NCBI RefSeq assembly: GCF_018332715.1
Contig: NZ_BOQP01000041.1
Span: 1-64,000, forward strand
Length of the DNA: 64,000 nucleotides
Source: Winogradskya consettensis
GTDB taxonomy: Bacteria; Actinomycetota; Actinomycetes; Mycobacteriales; Micromonosporaceae
Direction of reading: 5' to 3'
Shown in pieces: positions 1 to 7,232 of this stretch; the stretch's first letter is position 1; each line of letters opens with the position of its first letter. Made by a program: the position numbers and the translations under genes. The notes under the pieces are model-generated. The model was not told the DNA's origin, ran no database searches, and saw only the letters and a program-made list of their open reading frames with translations.

Positions 1-891
1 AACTTCGTCGACACCGCCGACGTCTACTCCCACGGCGAGTCCGAGGAGATCGTCGGCAAGGCGCTCAAGGGCCGCCGCGACAGCGTCGTCCTCGCGACCA
101 AGGTCAACGGCGCGATGGGCGACGACCCCAACCAGCGCGGCACCTCCCGTCGCTGGATCATCGCCGAGGTCGAGAATTCCCTGCGCCGCCTGCAGACCGA
201 TCACATCGACCTCTACCAGCTGCACCGCCTCGACCCGACGGTCGACATCGAGGAGACCCTCTCGGCGCTGACCGACCTCGTCCGCAGCGGCAAGGTCCGC
301 GCGATCGGCTCGTCGACCTTCCCCGCCTCAGCGATCGTCGAGGCCCAATGGGCCGCCGAGCGCCGTGGCTACGAGCGCTTCCGCACCGAACAGCCGCCCT
401 ACTCGATCCTCGACCGCGGCGTCGAACGCGAAATCCTCCCCGTCGCCCAGCGCTACGGCATGGGCACACTGGTCTGGAGTCCGCTCGCCCAGGGCATGCT
501 GACCGGCAAGTTCCGCAAGGGCCAGCAAGCCACCACCCACCGCGCAGGCCTGCCGTTCAAGCACTACAAGGACGAGAACCGCCTCGACGCCGTCGAACAA
601 CTCCTTCCCGTCGCCGAGCAGGCCGGCCTCTCCCTGACCCACCTCGCCATGGCCTTCGCGATCGCCCACCCCGGCGTCACCTCCGCCATCATCGGCCCCC
701 GCACCATGGCCCAGCTCGACGACCTGCTCGCCGGAGCCGACACCATCCTCGACGACAAAACCCTCGACGCCATCGACGCCATCGTCCCGCCGGGCACCGA
801 CGTCGGCGCGCTCGACATGGCATTCAAACCGGAAGCCATCACTGACACCACGCTGCGCCGCCGCCCCACCGACGCCCGCGCAGCGGCCTAG
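1..891 (+). CDS. Aldo/keto reductase, 5' end cut by window edge
   Basis: NAD(P)H-dependent reduction of aldehydes or ketones, cytosolic (family knowledge). The frame is open from base 1; 296 residues are visible and only about 30 N-terminal residues should be missing, because family members are usually 320-330 long. All four members of the catalytic tetrad are visible: Asp and Tyr in NFVDTADVYSHGESEE, Lys in LATKV, and His in LYQLHRLDP. The GTLVWSPLAQGMLTGKF stretch and the C-terminal SAIIGPRTMAQLDD cofactor-binding region are typical of the AKR11/YajO-like group. The substrate cannot be inferred. No gene follows for about 730 bp, so it probably ends its transcription unit. Confidence 0.9.
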   Translation, partial: NFVDTADVYSHGESEEIVGKALKGRRDSVVLATKVNGAMGDDPNQRGTSRRWIIAEVENSLRRLQTDHIDLYQLHRLDPTVDIEETLSALTDLVRSGKVRAIGSSTFPASAIVEAQWAAERRGYERFRTEQPPYSILDRGVEREILPVAQRYGMGTLVWSPLAQGMLTGKFRKGQQATTHRAGLPFKHYKDENRLDAVEQLLPVAEQAGLSLTHLAMAFAIAHPGVTSAIIGPRTMAQLDDLLAGADTILDDKTLDAIDAIVPPGTDVGALDMAFKPEAITDTTLRRRPTDARAAA

Positions 892-1620
892 TCACCGACA
901 AGACATTCATCCGGATGCCGATCGTCGCCCGTCGGCCGATCATGATCAGCCCGCCGACAGCGGGTGATGGCTGCACTGGTTCCGCGATCGCGACATACGT
1001 CGCCGACCGCAACGCCGACGAGGCGTCGCGTCGGCCCTCTGCCGGTTGCGTCAGCTTCCTGCCCGTAGCGTCAGCTTCCGTCCCGATGAGTCTGAGGATG
1101 ATGATCGCGCGGTCATCCCGGATCGCCGACCAGAAATCATGCCGACCCGGTGCGGTGAAGAGCTTCCGGTCAGTGACCGTCGCTGCGCTGACCTCGCTCA
1201 TAACCCGGGTCGGCGTCGCTCCTGAGCGCCCATGATGTCGGCGATGGGGCGTCCCGAACCGGCCTGGTCCTGCGCATCGGCGGCCCGTCGCGGCAGTTTC
1301 GTGGTAGGCCGGGATGGCGGGAGCGCGAGAGGAGACGCGCTGGAAGAACGCCCTGAGCGCTTCTCGATCACTGCAGCGATCGGTTCGGGCCGTCGGAAGC
1401 TCCTGACCCGAGCCGTCGGAAACATATCAGCGAGGCACTCCACGGCCTCCTGATTGACCCGCCAGCAGACGCCTGCGGATCGGCGACGTCGTCAGGGCTT
1501 GACAGCTGGGACGGCGCCAGCGCAGACAGCTGGGATGGTGCCGGCGCAGACAGCTGGGATGGTGCCTGAGTAGGGGAACCACCGATGTGATCACGCCGTG
1601 TCGGCGAGGTGACGGACTGT
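892..1620. other. Intergenic stretch without a convincing gene
   Basis: About 730 bp between the aldo/keto reductase and the oppositely oriented HNH gene. Short open frames exist on both strands, but none shows a recognisable motif, credible start or consistent codon bias. It contains a short direct repeat (GCGTCAGCTTCC around 1048 and 1068) and a 24-bp triplicate at 1501-1572. I see no promoter or RNA gene that I can defend. Confidence 0.5.
1501..1572. repeat. Three tandem 24-bp units
   Basis: Three consecutive 24-bp copies starting GACAGCTGGGAYGGYGCC at 1501, 1525 and 1549, with a few substitutions and the last copy diverging at its 3' end. They lie just past the stop codon of the HNH gene, on its 3' side. 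The unit length is a multiple of three, but no gene covers the array. It looks like a small minisatellite. Confidence 0.85.
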
Positions 1621-3114
1621 CTATTGGCGTGGGTGGTAGAGGTTGCGGCGGGGTTGTCTGGTGGGGTCGATGGTGGCTGGGGGGATGAAGTCGGGGTGGC
1701 GGTCGGGTCCTTGGCGGATGTGCCAGCCGGCGTCGGGGTTGTGGATGAGGTTGTGGTGGTGGCGGCATAGGAGGACGAGGTTGTCGAGGTTGGTGGGGCC
1801 TCCGGCGGTCCATTTGAGGATGTGGTGGGCGTCGGTCCATCGTGGTGGTAGTTCGCAGTCGGGGAAGGCGCAGCCGGCGTCTCGGATGTGCAGGGCGCGG
1901 CGTAGGGGGCCGTTGGTGTGTCGGCGGCGGCGGCCGGCGTTGAGGATCTGGTTTTGGGTGCCGAGGAGGGTGGGCATGATTTTGGCGTCGCAGGCCAGTC
2001 GTCGCATGGTTTCTGGGGATAGGCGTGTGCCGGTGTCGGTGGTGCCGATGCCGAGGGCTTTGGCCAGCGGGTTGTAGGCGACGGTGATCGAGAGTTGGGG
2101 TGGTTCGCCGCCGTTGGCGGGGAGTTGTCCGGTGCGTAGTGCGAGTCGGCATACGTCGAGGAGTGCGTCTGCTCGGCGTTGTGCTGGGGTTCGTTTGTCG
2201 CGGGGTCTGGGTTTGCACAGGGGGTCCAGGACTGCTTGCACCGTCGCGGCGTCTTCGACACCGAGGGTTCCGGAGAGGCGCACGAGTCCGTCGACGGGTA
2301 GGGACAGGGTGAAGCCGCGTTTGCGTTCGGCTCGGGCTTCCTGGCGGGTGAGGGCTGCTTCGTCGATTCTGTCGGCCAGGTGCGGGGCGATGTAGGTGAG
2401 GATGCGTTCCCCGGCGCGGCGTAGTTGGTTGGCGGACAGGCGTTCGGTCATGTCGATCATCGTGGTTTCGGCGTCGCGCACGATCTGGGCGAGATCCACG
2501 ACCATTGCGCCAGCAGAGGACGCGCCGTCGAGACCGGTGGCGCCGCCCAGCTCGCCGGGCCCGCCGGGCTCGCCGGGCCCGCCCAGCTCGCCGGGCCCGC
2601 CCAGCTCGCCGGGCCCGCCCAGCTCGCCGGGCCCGCCGAGCCCGGCGGGAGCGTCGAGCCCGGCGGAGCCGTCGAGGTCGGCAGGGGAGACCACGTCGGT
2701 GAAGGGTGCGAGGTCGGTGGGGATGGCGTCGAGGGTTTGTGTGATCACCGTGGCTTGGCGCAGGTCGGCTTGGCCGTCCAGCACTGCCTGCTCGATTGCG
2801 GGATGGTTCAGGATGGCGGCGTGGGCGACGAGCTCCCGGGCCGCCGGGGAATCGAGGATCAGTACGGTGCGCAGCCACTGGGTTGTCGAGCGATGGCCTG
2901 ATGCGGTGGGAATGCCCCGGCCGTCGGCTTCACGGGTGAGGCGTACCTGTAGGAGTTTGGCGGCCTGCTCCGCACGGCGTGCCTCTTGCAGCGTCAGAGT
3001 CAGTGCGGCGTCGGACAGGCTCCAGCACGGGGCTGCGGCGAGTGTCGCCGCGTCCCTTCTGAGCTTCTGCACCTCTGCCAGCACGACGACCACATTGGCC
3101 CAGGCGTACGACAT
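1621..3114 (-). CDS. DUF222 / HNH endonuclease-domain protein
   Basis: A 497-residue protein of the actinobacterial DUF222-HNH type: an alpha-helical DUF222 region over most of the length, then an HNH nuclease domain near residues 410-465. The HNH core reads CAFPDCELPPRWTDAHHI, then NLVLLCRHHHNLIH, giving the paired CxxC-like cysteine/histidine ligands and the catalytic HH. These proteins are multicopy in actinobacteria, and their role (mobile nuclease or housekeeping) is unsettled. ATG at 3114 is preferred over a TTG at 3129 because AAGG sits about 8 bases upstream. Residues about 157-191 are a low-complexity Gly-Pro-Glu-Leu tract encoded by an 18-bp tandem repeat, an unusual insertion in the helical region that should vary in length between strains. 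Confidence 0.88.
   Translation of the reverse strand: MSYAWANVVVVLAEVQKLRRDAATLAAAPCWSLSDAALTLTLQEARRAEQAAKLLQVRLTREADGRGIPTASGHRSTTQWLRTVLILDSPAARELVAHAAILNHPAIEQAVLDGQADLRQATVITQTLDAIPTDLAPFTDVVSPADLDGSAGLDAPAGLGGPGELGGPGELGGPGELGGPGEPGGPGELGGATGLDGASSAGAMVVDLAQIVRDAETTMIDMTERLSANQLRRAGERILTYIAPHLADRIDEAALTRQEARAERKRGFTLSLPVDGLVRLSGTLGVEDAATVQAVLDPLCKPRPRDKRTPAQRRADALLDVCRLALRTGQLPANGGEPPQLSITVAYNPLAKALGIGTTDTGTRLSPETMRRLACDAKIMPTLLGTQNQILNAGRRRRHTNGPLRRALHIRDAGCAFPDCELPPRWTDAHHILKWTAGGPTNLDNLVLLCRHHHNLIHNPDAGWHIRQGPDRHPDFIPPATIDPTRQPRRNLYHPRQ
2551..2640. repeat. In-frame 18-bp tandem repeat inside the HNH gene
   Basis: Five consecutive 18-bp units close to CTCGCCGGGCCCGCCCAG (plus-strand reading). 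On the coding strand they give repeated six-residue Gly-Gly-Pro-Gly-Glu-Leu blocks. Because the unit is 18 bp, copy-number change keeps the frame. Surrounding codons also encode degenerate versions of the same block. Confidence 0.95.
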
Positions 3115-3158
3115 TTTCCGGCCTTGCAAAGATCCACATTCACCATCTGGAACCTCCC

Positions 3159-4130
3159 TCAGGGGTCGGTCAGCGCGGCGAATCCGTCGTGGCCGGTGGC
3201 GCCGATGTGCTGGAGTTTGTGCCGGGCCAGACGCATGCCGAGGCGGCAGCCCGCGCCGAGGCCGGCGTCTTGGGCGAGGCCGATGAGCAGGCCGCCCGCG
3301 AAGACGTCGCCCGCGCCGGTGGCGTCCACGATCTCGGCGTCGGGCAACGGGATCTGTGGATGGAGCTCGGGGCGGGCGCCCGGACGGCGTACCTCTATAT
3401 GGTCCGGATTTTTCACCACCACAACGGCTTCAGTCCGATTGAGTACGGTACGGAGCTCGGCGAATTCGCGACGGTTGAGCAGCAGGTAGTCGCTGAGGCG
3501 TACCAGTCGCTCGATGTCAGGGGTCACCTCGGTGCTCCACACGTGACCGGGGTCGAAACTGAGCACCGTGGCCGGGTTGATTGTCTTGACGGCGGTGAGC
3601 AGGGTCAGCAGGCGGCCGGCGGAGGCGTCGTCGAGCAGTGAGGTCACGTGGACCAGCCGGGTGCGGGACAAGTAGCTCACGAGCGCGTCGAAGTGGCGGT
3701 CCACGTGCTCGGGGAAGGTGCGGTTGGCGCCCGCGTGGGTGAGCATCGTACGGTCGCCGTTCTCCGTGAGGGAGAAGCAGATCCCGGAGAGAGCCTGGTC
3801 GGTGAAGGACACGTGGCGGTGGTCGATGCCGAGTGCGGCGAGTCCGGCGCGCGGGGAGGGGCCGCCGGTCGGATTCCGGCCGGCGGCCCCCACGTAACCC
3901 AGACGCAGCCCGGGCCGGGAACTCGCGATCGCGTGCACGGTGTTGAACGCCGAGCCGCCGAGCGTCGTCGTGAGCCGCTCCGGGCCCGCGAGCTGGATGG
4001 CCGAGTTGATGGTTGCGGCGTCGACGGCGGTTTCGGTTCCCCACTCCGCTTCCAGGGGCGTGCCAGGATCGGCGATGTAGTCCAGGTTGAGAGCGCCGAT
4101 CCCGACAACATCCTGTTCGTACGCGTTCAG
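3159..4130 (-). CDS. PfkB-family carbohydrate kinase
   Basis: ATP-dependent sugar or nucleoside kinase of the ribokinase superfamily, cytosolic. N-terminal VVGIGALNLDYI matches the family's first beta strand, TLGGSAFNTVHAIA is the PfkB substrate-lid/GG region, and VDATGAGDVFAGGLLIGLA near the C-terminus is PfkB signature 2 with the catalytic Asp and anion-hole GAGD. It lies directly downstream of gap on the same strand and is probably co-transcribed. The homologous N-terminus begins at CTG AAC GCG, where the CTG overlaps the gap TGA stop; no ATG, GTG or TTG occurs nearby in frame. The nearest conventional start is GTG at 4181, which would add 17 residues read out of frame through gap. Substrate unknown. 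Confidence 0.85.
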   Translation of the reverse strand: MNAYEQDVVGIGALNLDYIADPGTPLEAEWGTETAVDAATINSAIQLAGPERLTTTLGGSAFNTVHAIASSRPGLRLGYVGAAGRNPTGGPSPRAGLAALGIDHRHVSFTDQALSGICFSLTENGDRTMLTHAGANRTFPEHVDRHFDALVSYLSRTRLVHVTSLLDDASAGRLLTLLTAVKTINPATVLSFDPGHVWSTEVTPDIERLVRLSDYLLLNRREFAELRTVLNRTEAVVVVKNPDHIEVRRPGARPELHPQIPLPDAEIVDATGAGDVFAGGLLIGLAQDAGLGAGCRLGMRLARHKLQHIGATGHDGFAALTDP

Positions 4131-5125
4131 CCCGCGGCCAGCAGCTCGAGGGTGTCGATGACCCGGTGGGAGAAGCCCCACTCGTTGTCGTACCAGGCGA
4201 CGACCTTGATGTGGCGGCCGTCCACGCGGGTGAGGGCCGAGTCGAAGATGGCCGAGGCCGGGTTGCCGGTGATGTCGGACGAGACCAGCGCGTCCTCGGA
4301 GTACTCGAGGATCCCGGCGAGCGGCCCGGACGCCGCCGCACGGTAGGCGGCCAGCACGTCGTCGCGGGTCACGTCCCGGGCGACGGTGGTGTTGAGCTCC
4401 ACGATCGACCCGACCGGCACCGGCACGCGGATCGAGTCGCCCGACAGCTTGCCGGCCAGGCCGGGCAGGACCAGGCCGATAGCCTTGGCGGCGCCGGTGG
4501 TCGTCGGGACGATGTTGACCGCGGCGGCGCGGGCCCTGCGAGGATCCCGGTGCGGGCCGTCTTGCAGGTTCTGCTCCTGCGTGTACGCGTGAACCGTCGT
4601 CATGAACCCGTGCTCGATACCGGCAAGCTCGTCGAGCACCTTGGCGAGCGGCGCGAGCGCATTCGTCGTACACGAGGCATTGGAGACAATGATGTGTGCG
4701 GCCGGGTCGTACCGCTCGGTGTTGACGCCGTAGGCGAGGGTCACGTCCGCGCCGTCCGAGGGCGCACTCACCAGCACCTTGCGGGCACCCGCCGCGAGAT
4801 GTGCGCGGGCCGCCGTCGCCGACGTGAACCGGCCGGTCGATTCGAGGACGAGGTCGACGCCGAGATCCTTCCACGGCAACTGGGCCGGGTCGCGCTCGGC
4901 AAGAACCTTGATCCGGCGCCCGTCGACGACAATCGTGTCACCGTCCGTCGTCACCGGACGGCCCAGCCGCCCCGAGGTCGAATCCCACGCGAGCAGGCGA
5001 GCGAGCGCCGCGGGCTCGGTCAGATCATTGACGGCGACGACTTCGAGCTTGCTGTCGCGCTCGAGCAGTGCGCGCAGCGCGTTGCGGCCGATGCGACCGA
5101 ATCCGTTGATGGCGATGCGAGTCAT
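4127..5125 (-). CDS. gap: Type I glyceraldehyde-3-phosphate dehydrogenase
   Basis: Oxidises glyceraldehyde-3-phosphate to 1,3-bisphosphoglycerate with NAD(P)+ in glycolysis, or the reverse in gluconeogenesis; a cytosolic tetramer. 332 residues, normal for the family. INGFGRIGRNALRALLE is the N-terminal Rossmann dinucleotide motif, SNASCTTNALAPLAKVLD holds the catalytic Cys, HAYTQEQNLQDGPH follows, and WYDNEWGFSHRVIDTLELL is the conserved C-terminal helix. ATG at 5125 starts exactly at the family N-terminus, with GGAG 6 bases upstream. A sugar kinase follows with a stop/start overlap, so this is probably a second gap tied to a specific sugar route rather than the gap-pgk-tpi operon copy; that role is inferred from context only. 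Confidence 0.96.
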   Translation of the reverse strand: MTRIAINGFGRIGRNALRALLERDSKLEVVAVNDLTEPAALARLLAWDSTSGRLGRPVTTDGDTIVVDGRRIKVLAERDPAQLPWKDLGVDLVLESTGRFTSATAARAHLAAGARKVLVSAPSDGADVTLAYGVNTERYDPAAHIIVSNASCTTNALAPLAKVLDELAGIEHGFMTTVHAYTQEQNLQDGPHRDPRRARAAAVNIVPTTTGAAKAIGLVLPGLAGKLSGDSIRVPVPVGSIVELNTTVARDVTRDDVLAAYRAAASGPLAGILEYSEDALVSSDITGNPASAIFDSALTRVDGRHIKVVAWYDNEWGFSHRVIDTLELLAAG

Positions 5126-5159
5126 GACTCCAGGCTCGCGCGAGAAACCTCCCTGCAAC

Positions 5160-5177
5160 AGTGGCGTGCACGCCACT
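5160..5177. promoter_or_regulatory. 18-bp perfect palindrome upstream of gap
   Basis: AGTGGCGTGCACGCCACT is a perfect palindrome 35 bases upstream of the gap start codon. This is the right place for an operator or for a 5' leader hairpin. No regulator is adjacent, so its partner is unknown. Whether it is protein-bound or RNA-structured cannot be told from sequence. Confidence 0.55.
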
Positions 5178-5197
5178 ATCCGCAACGATCTCGCCAG

Positions 5198-5266
5198 CTT
5201 AAGTTGTGTGCAATTAAGTTGTGGGCAATTAAGTTGTGGGCAATTAAGTTGTGCACAACACAATTA
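5198..5266. repeat. AT-rich 15-bp tandem repeat
   Basis: Units of CAATTAAGTTGTGGG at 5211 and 5226, a third ending GTGCA at 5241, a partial unit before (TTAAGTTGTGTG) and an inverted remnant after (CAACACAATTA). The composition is strikingly AT-rich for this genome. It lies upstream of gap. The same words recur in a 52-bp palindrome at 15241-15292. The TTGTGCACAA core with flanking AATTAA resembles operators of MarR/OhrR-type repressors, but no such repressor gene is next to it. Confidence 0.9.
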
Positions 5267-5280
5267 GCGGGGGAGCGTCA

Positions 5281-6177
5281 TGGTCGCGCCGCTTCATGGC
5301 GACCAGGGACGACCCGGCGCGGTATTGATCGACTGGGCCGGCGGCTCGATGAGCGTGCCCTGCTCGTTCAGCTTGCTCAGCCCGCTGAGCGCATCCGGCG
5401 TGCTCAGTCCACCTCGCATAGTGTGCTCGGTCCGCCCAGCGGATCCGTCCCAGCGGATCCGTCCCAGCGGATCCGTCCCAGCGTGTCTGGTCCGGCGCGC
5501 TCTTGGGCCGCTCAGCTTGGGCCACTCAACTTGGCTCGTTCAGCTTGGGCCGTTCAACTTGGGCCGGTCAGCGCGTCGGGGCCCGCTCAGCGTGTCGGGT
5601 CCCGCTCAGCGTGTCGGGGCCATTGAGCGAGTCCGGCGCGCTCGGCTCAGGCCGCCTGACGTGCTTGGTCTGCCCCGCATCCCGCCCAGTCCGCTCGGCC
5701 CAGCGTGCCCGTCCCGGCCCGCTCAGCCTGCCCGGCCCTGCCCGGCCCTGCTGCCCGTGCATCCGGCCTACCCACCCGTGCTCGCCCCAACCGTGCTCGA
5801 TCCGGGCTGGCCCGCTTAGCCTGTCTGGCCCGCTCAGCCTGTCTGGCCCGCTCAGCCTGCCTGCGCATCCGGCCTGCCCACGAGTGCTCGCGCCACGAGT
5901 GCTCGCGCCACGAGTGCTCGATCCGGCCTGGCCCGCTCAGCTCGGCCCGCGCAGCTCGGCCCGCGCAGCCCGGCCCGCGCAGCCCGGCCCGCGCAGCCCG
6001 GCCCGCGCAGCCCGGCCCGCGCAGCCCGGCCCGCGCAGCCCGGCCCGCGCAGCCCGGCCCGGCCCACGCAGCCCGGCCCGGCCCGCGCATCCGGCCTGCC
6101 CACGCGTGCTCGCGCCACCCGTGTTCAATCCGGCCTGGCCCGCCCACTCGGCCTGCCCACGCCTCGGCCGCGGCGGC
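5281..6177. repeat. Gene-free region of nested short tandem arrays
   Basis: Nearly 900 bp without a credible gene, built of successive GC-rich arrays: 14-bp GGATCCGTCCCAGC about three times (5440-5481); 14-bp TTGGGCCGTTCAGC-like five times (5503-5572); an 18-bp unit twice (around 5580-5617); 18-bp GCCCGCTCAGCCTGTCTG three times (around 5810-5863); 15-bp CGAGTGCTCGCGCCA three times (5881-5920); 14-bp CCCGGCCCGCGCAG about nine times (5935-6075). A larger block, GCATCCGGCCTGCCCACG plus GTGCTCGC, also recurs near 5760, 5863 and 6087. Open frames through it are artefacts of composition, since 14-bp units rotate the frame. Confidence 0.9.
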
Positions 6178-7131
6178 TTACGTGCCCTCGGTGAAGGTGC
6201 GGCGGTAGTCGGTGGGGGTGGTGCCGAGGATGTGCTGGAAGTGGCGGCGGAGGTTGGAGCCGGTGCCGAGGCCGACGTCGGTGGCTATCTGTTCGACGGT
6301 GCGTTGGGAGCGTTCGAGGAGTTCTCGGGCGACGTCGATGCGGGCTCGCATGATCCATTGCATGGGGGTGTAGCCGGTGTCGTCGGCGAAGCGGCGGGAG
6401 AACGTGCGGGGTGAGACGGCGGCGTGCTGGGCCATGGCGGAGAGGGTGAGTGTTTCGCTGAGGTGGTGGAGGGCCCATTCGCGGGTGGCGGCGAAGCGTT
6501 CGCCGAGGGGTTCGGGGACGCTTCGGGGGACGTACTGGGCCTGGCCGCCGCTGCGGTAGGGGGCCGCGACCAGGCGGCGGGCGGCGTGGTTGGAGGCGGC
6601 GACGCCGAGGTCGCCGCGCAGGATGTGGAGGCACAGGTCGAGGCCGGAGGCGGCGCCGGCGGAGGTGAGGACGCGGCCCTCGTCGACGAAGAGGACGTTC
6701 TCGTCGACCTGGATCCGGGGGTGTTTCGTGGCGAAGGCGCGGGTGTAGTGCCAGTGGGTCGTGGCGCGGCGGCCGTCGAGGAGGCCCGTGGCGGCGAGGG
6801 CGAAGGCGCCGGTGGAGATGGCGGCGAGGCGGGCGCCGCGGTTGTGGGCGGTGATCAGGGCGTCGACCACGGCCGGGGGCGGGTCGTCGCGGCCGGGGAA
6901 GCGGTAACCGGGGATGAAGACGATGTCGGCCCAGGTGAGGGTCTCGAGGCCGTGGGCGACGTGGTACGAGAGGCCGTCGCCGCCCGTGACGAGGCCGGCG
7001 GCGGCGCCGCAGACGCGGACCTCGTAGGGCATGCTCGCCCGGGTGGTGAACACCTGGGCCGGGATGCCGACGTCGAGCGGCTTGGCCCCCTCCAGGACGA
7101 GCACGGCGACACGATGCAGACCCACGAGCAT
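6178..7131 (-). CDS. GlxA-family AraC-type transcriptional regulator
   Basis: A 317-residue regulator with an N-terminal DJ-1/PfpI-like (class I amidotransferase-like) domain, about residues 8-180 (VAVLVLEGAKPLDVGIPAQVF to VDEGRVLTSAGAASGLDLCLH), and a C-terminal AraC double helix-turn-helix (SPRTFSRRFADDTGYTPMQWIMRARI to FQHILGTTPTDYRRTF). In the PfpI domain the usual nucleophile position reads AISTGAFALAATG, so no catalytic Cys is seen, as is normal for GlxA regulators. ATG at 7131 is chosen because the family begins immediately before HRVAVLVLEG; the frame extends further upstream. It is divergent from the helicase gene across about 100 bp, but nothing else links the two. Ligand unknown. 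Confidence 0.92.
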   Translation of the reverse strand: MLVGLHRVAVLVLEGAKPLDVGIPAQVFTTRASMPYEVRVCGAAAGLVTGGDGLSYHVAHGLETLTWADIVFIPGYRFPGRDDPPPAVVDALITAHNRGARLAAISTGAFALAATGLLDGRRATTHWHYTRAFATKHPRIQVDENVLFVDEGRVLTSAGAASGLDLCLHILRGDLGVAASNHAARRLVAAPYRSGGQAQYVPRSVPEPLGERFAATREWALHHLSETLTLSAMAQHAAVSPRTFSRRFADDTGYTPMQWIMRARIDVARELLERSQRTVEQIATDVGLGTGSNLRRHFQHILGTTPTDYRRTFTEGT

Positions 7132-7232
7132 GCAGGGTACGCGCGGGACAGCACGCCGAAGCGAGCGCTGGAAGAGGGGTAACTGGACGATCACCCCTAC
7201 GTGAACGCAATCGGGGCATTACCTTCGGCAGG

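Noticed and set aside
839..1443. Small frames between the aldo/keto reductase and the HNH gene
   Set aside because: No motif, poor starts and overlap with the reductase end; not supported as genes.
5935..6075. CRISPR-like look of the regular array
   Set aside because: Units are 14 bp, contiguous, with no spacers and no cas genes nearby.
5503..6414. Open frames through the tandem-repeat region that could be an Ala/Pro/Arg repeat protein
   Set aside because: The 14-bp unit shifts frame each copy, all six frames are open for compositional reasons, and no start or signal supports translation.
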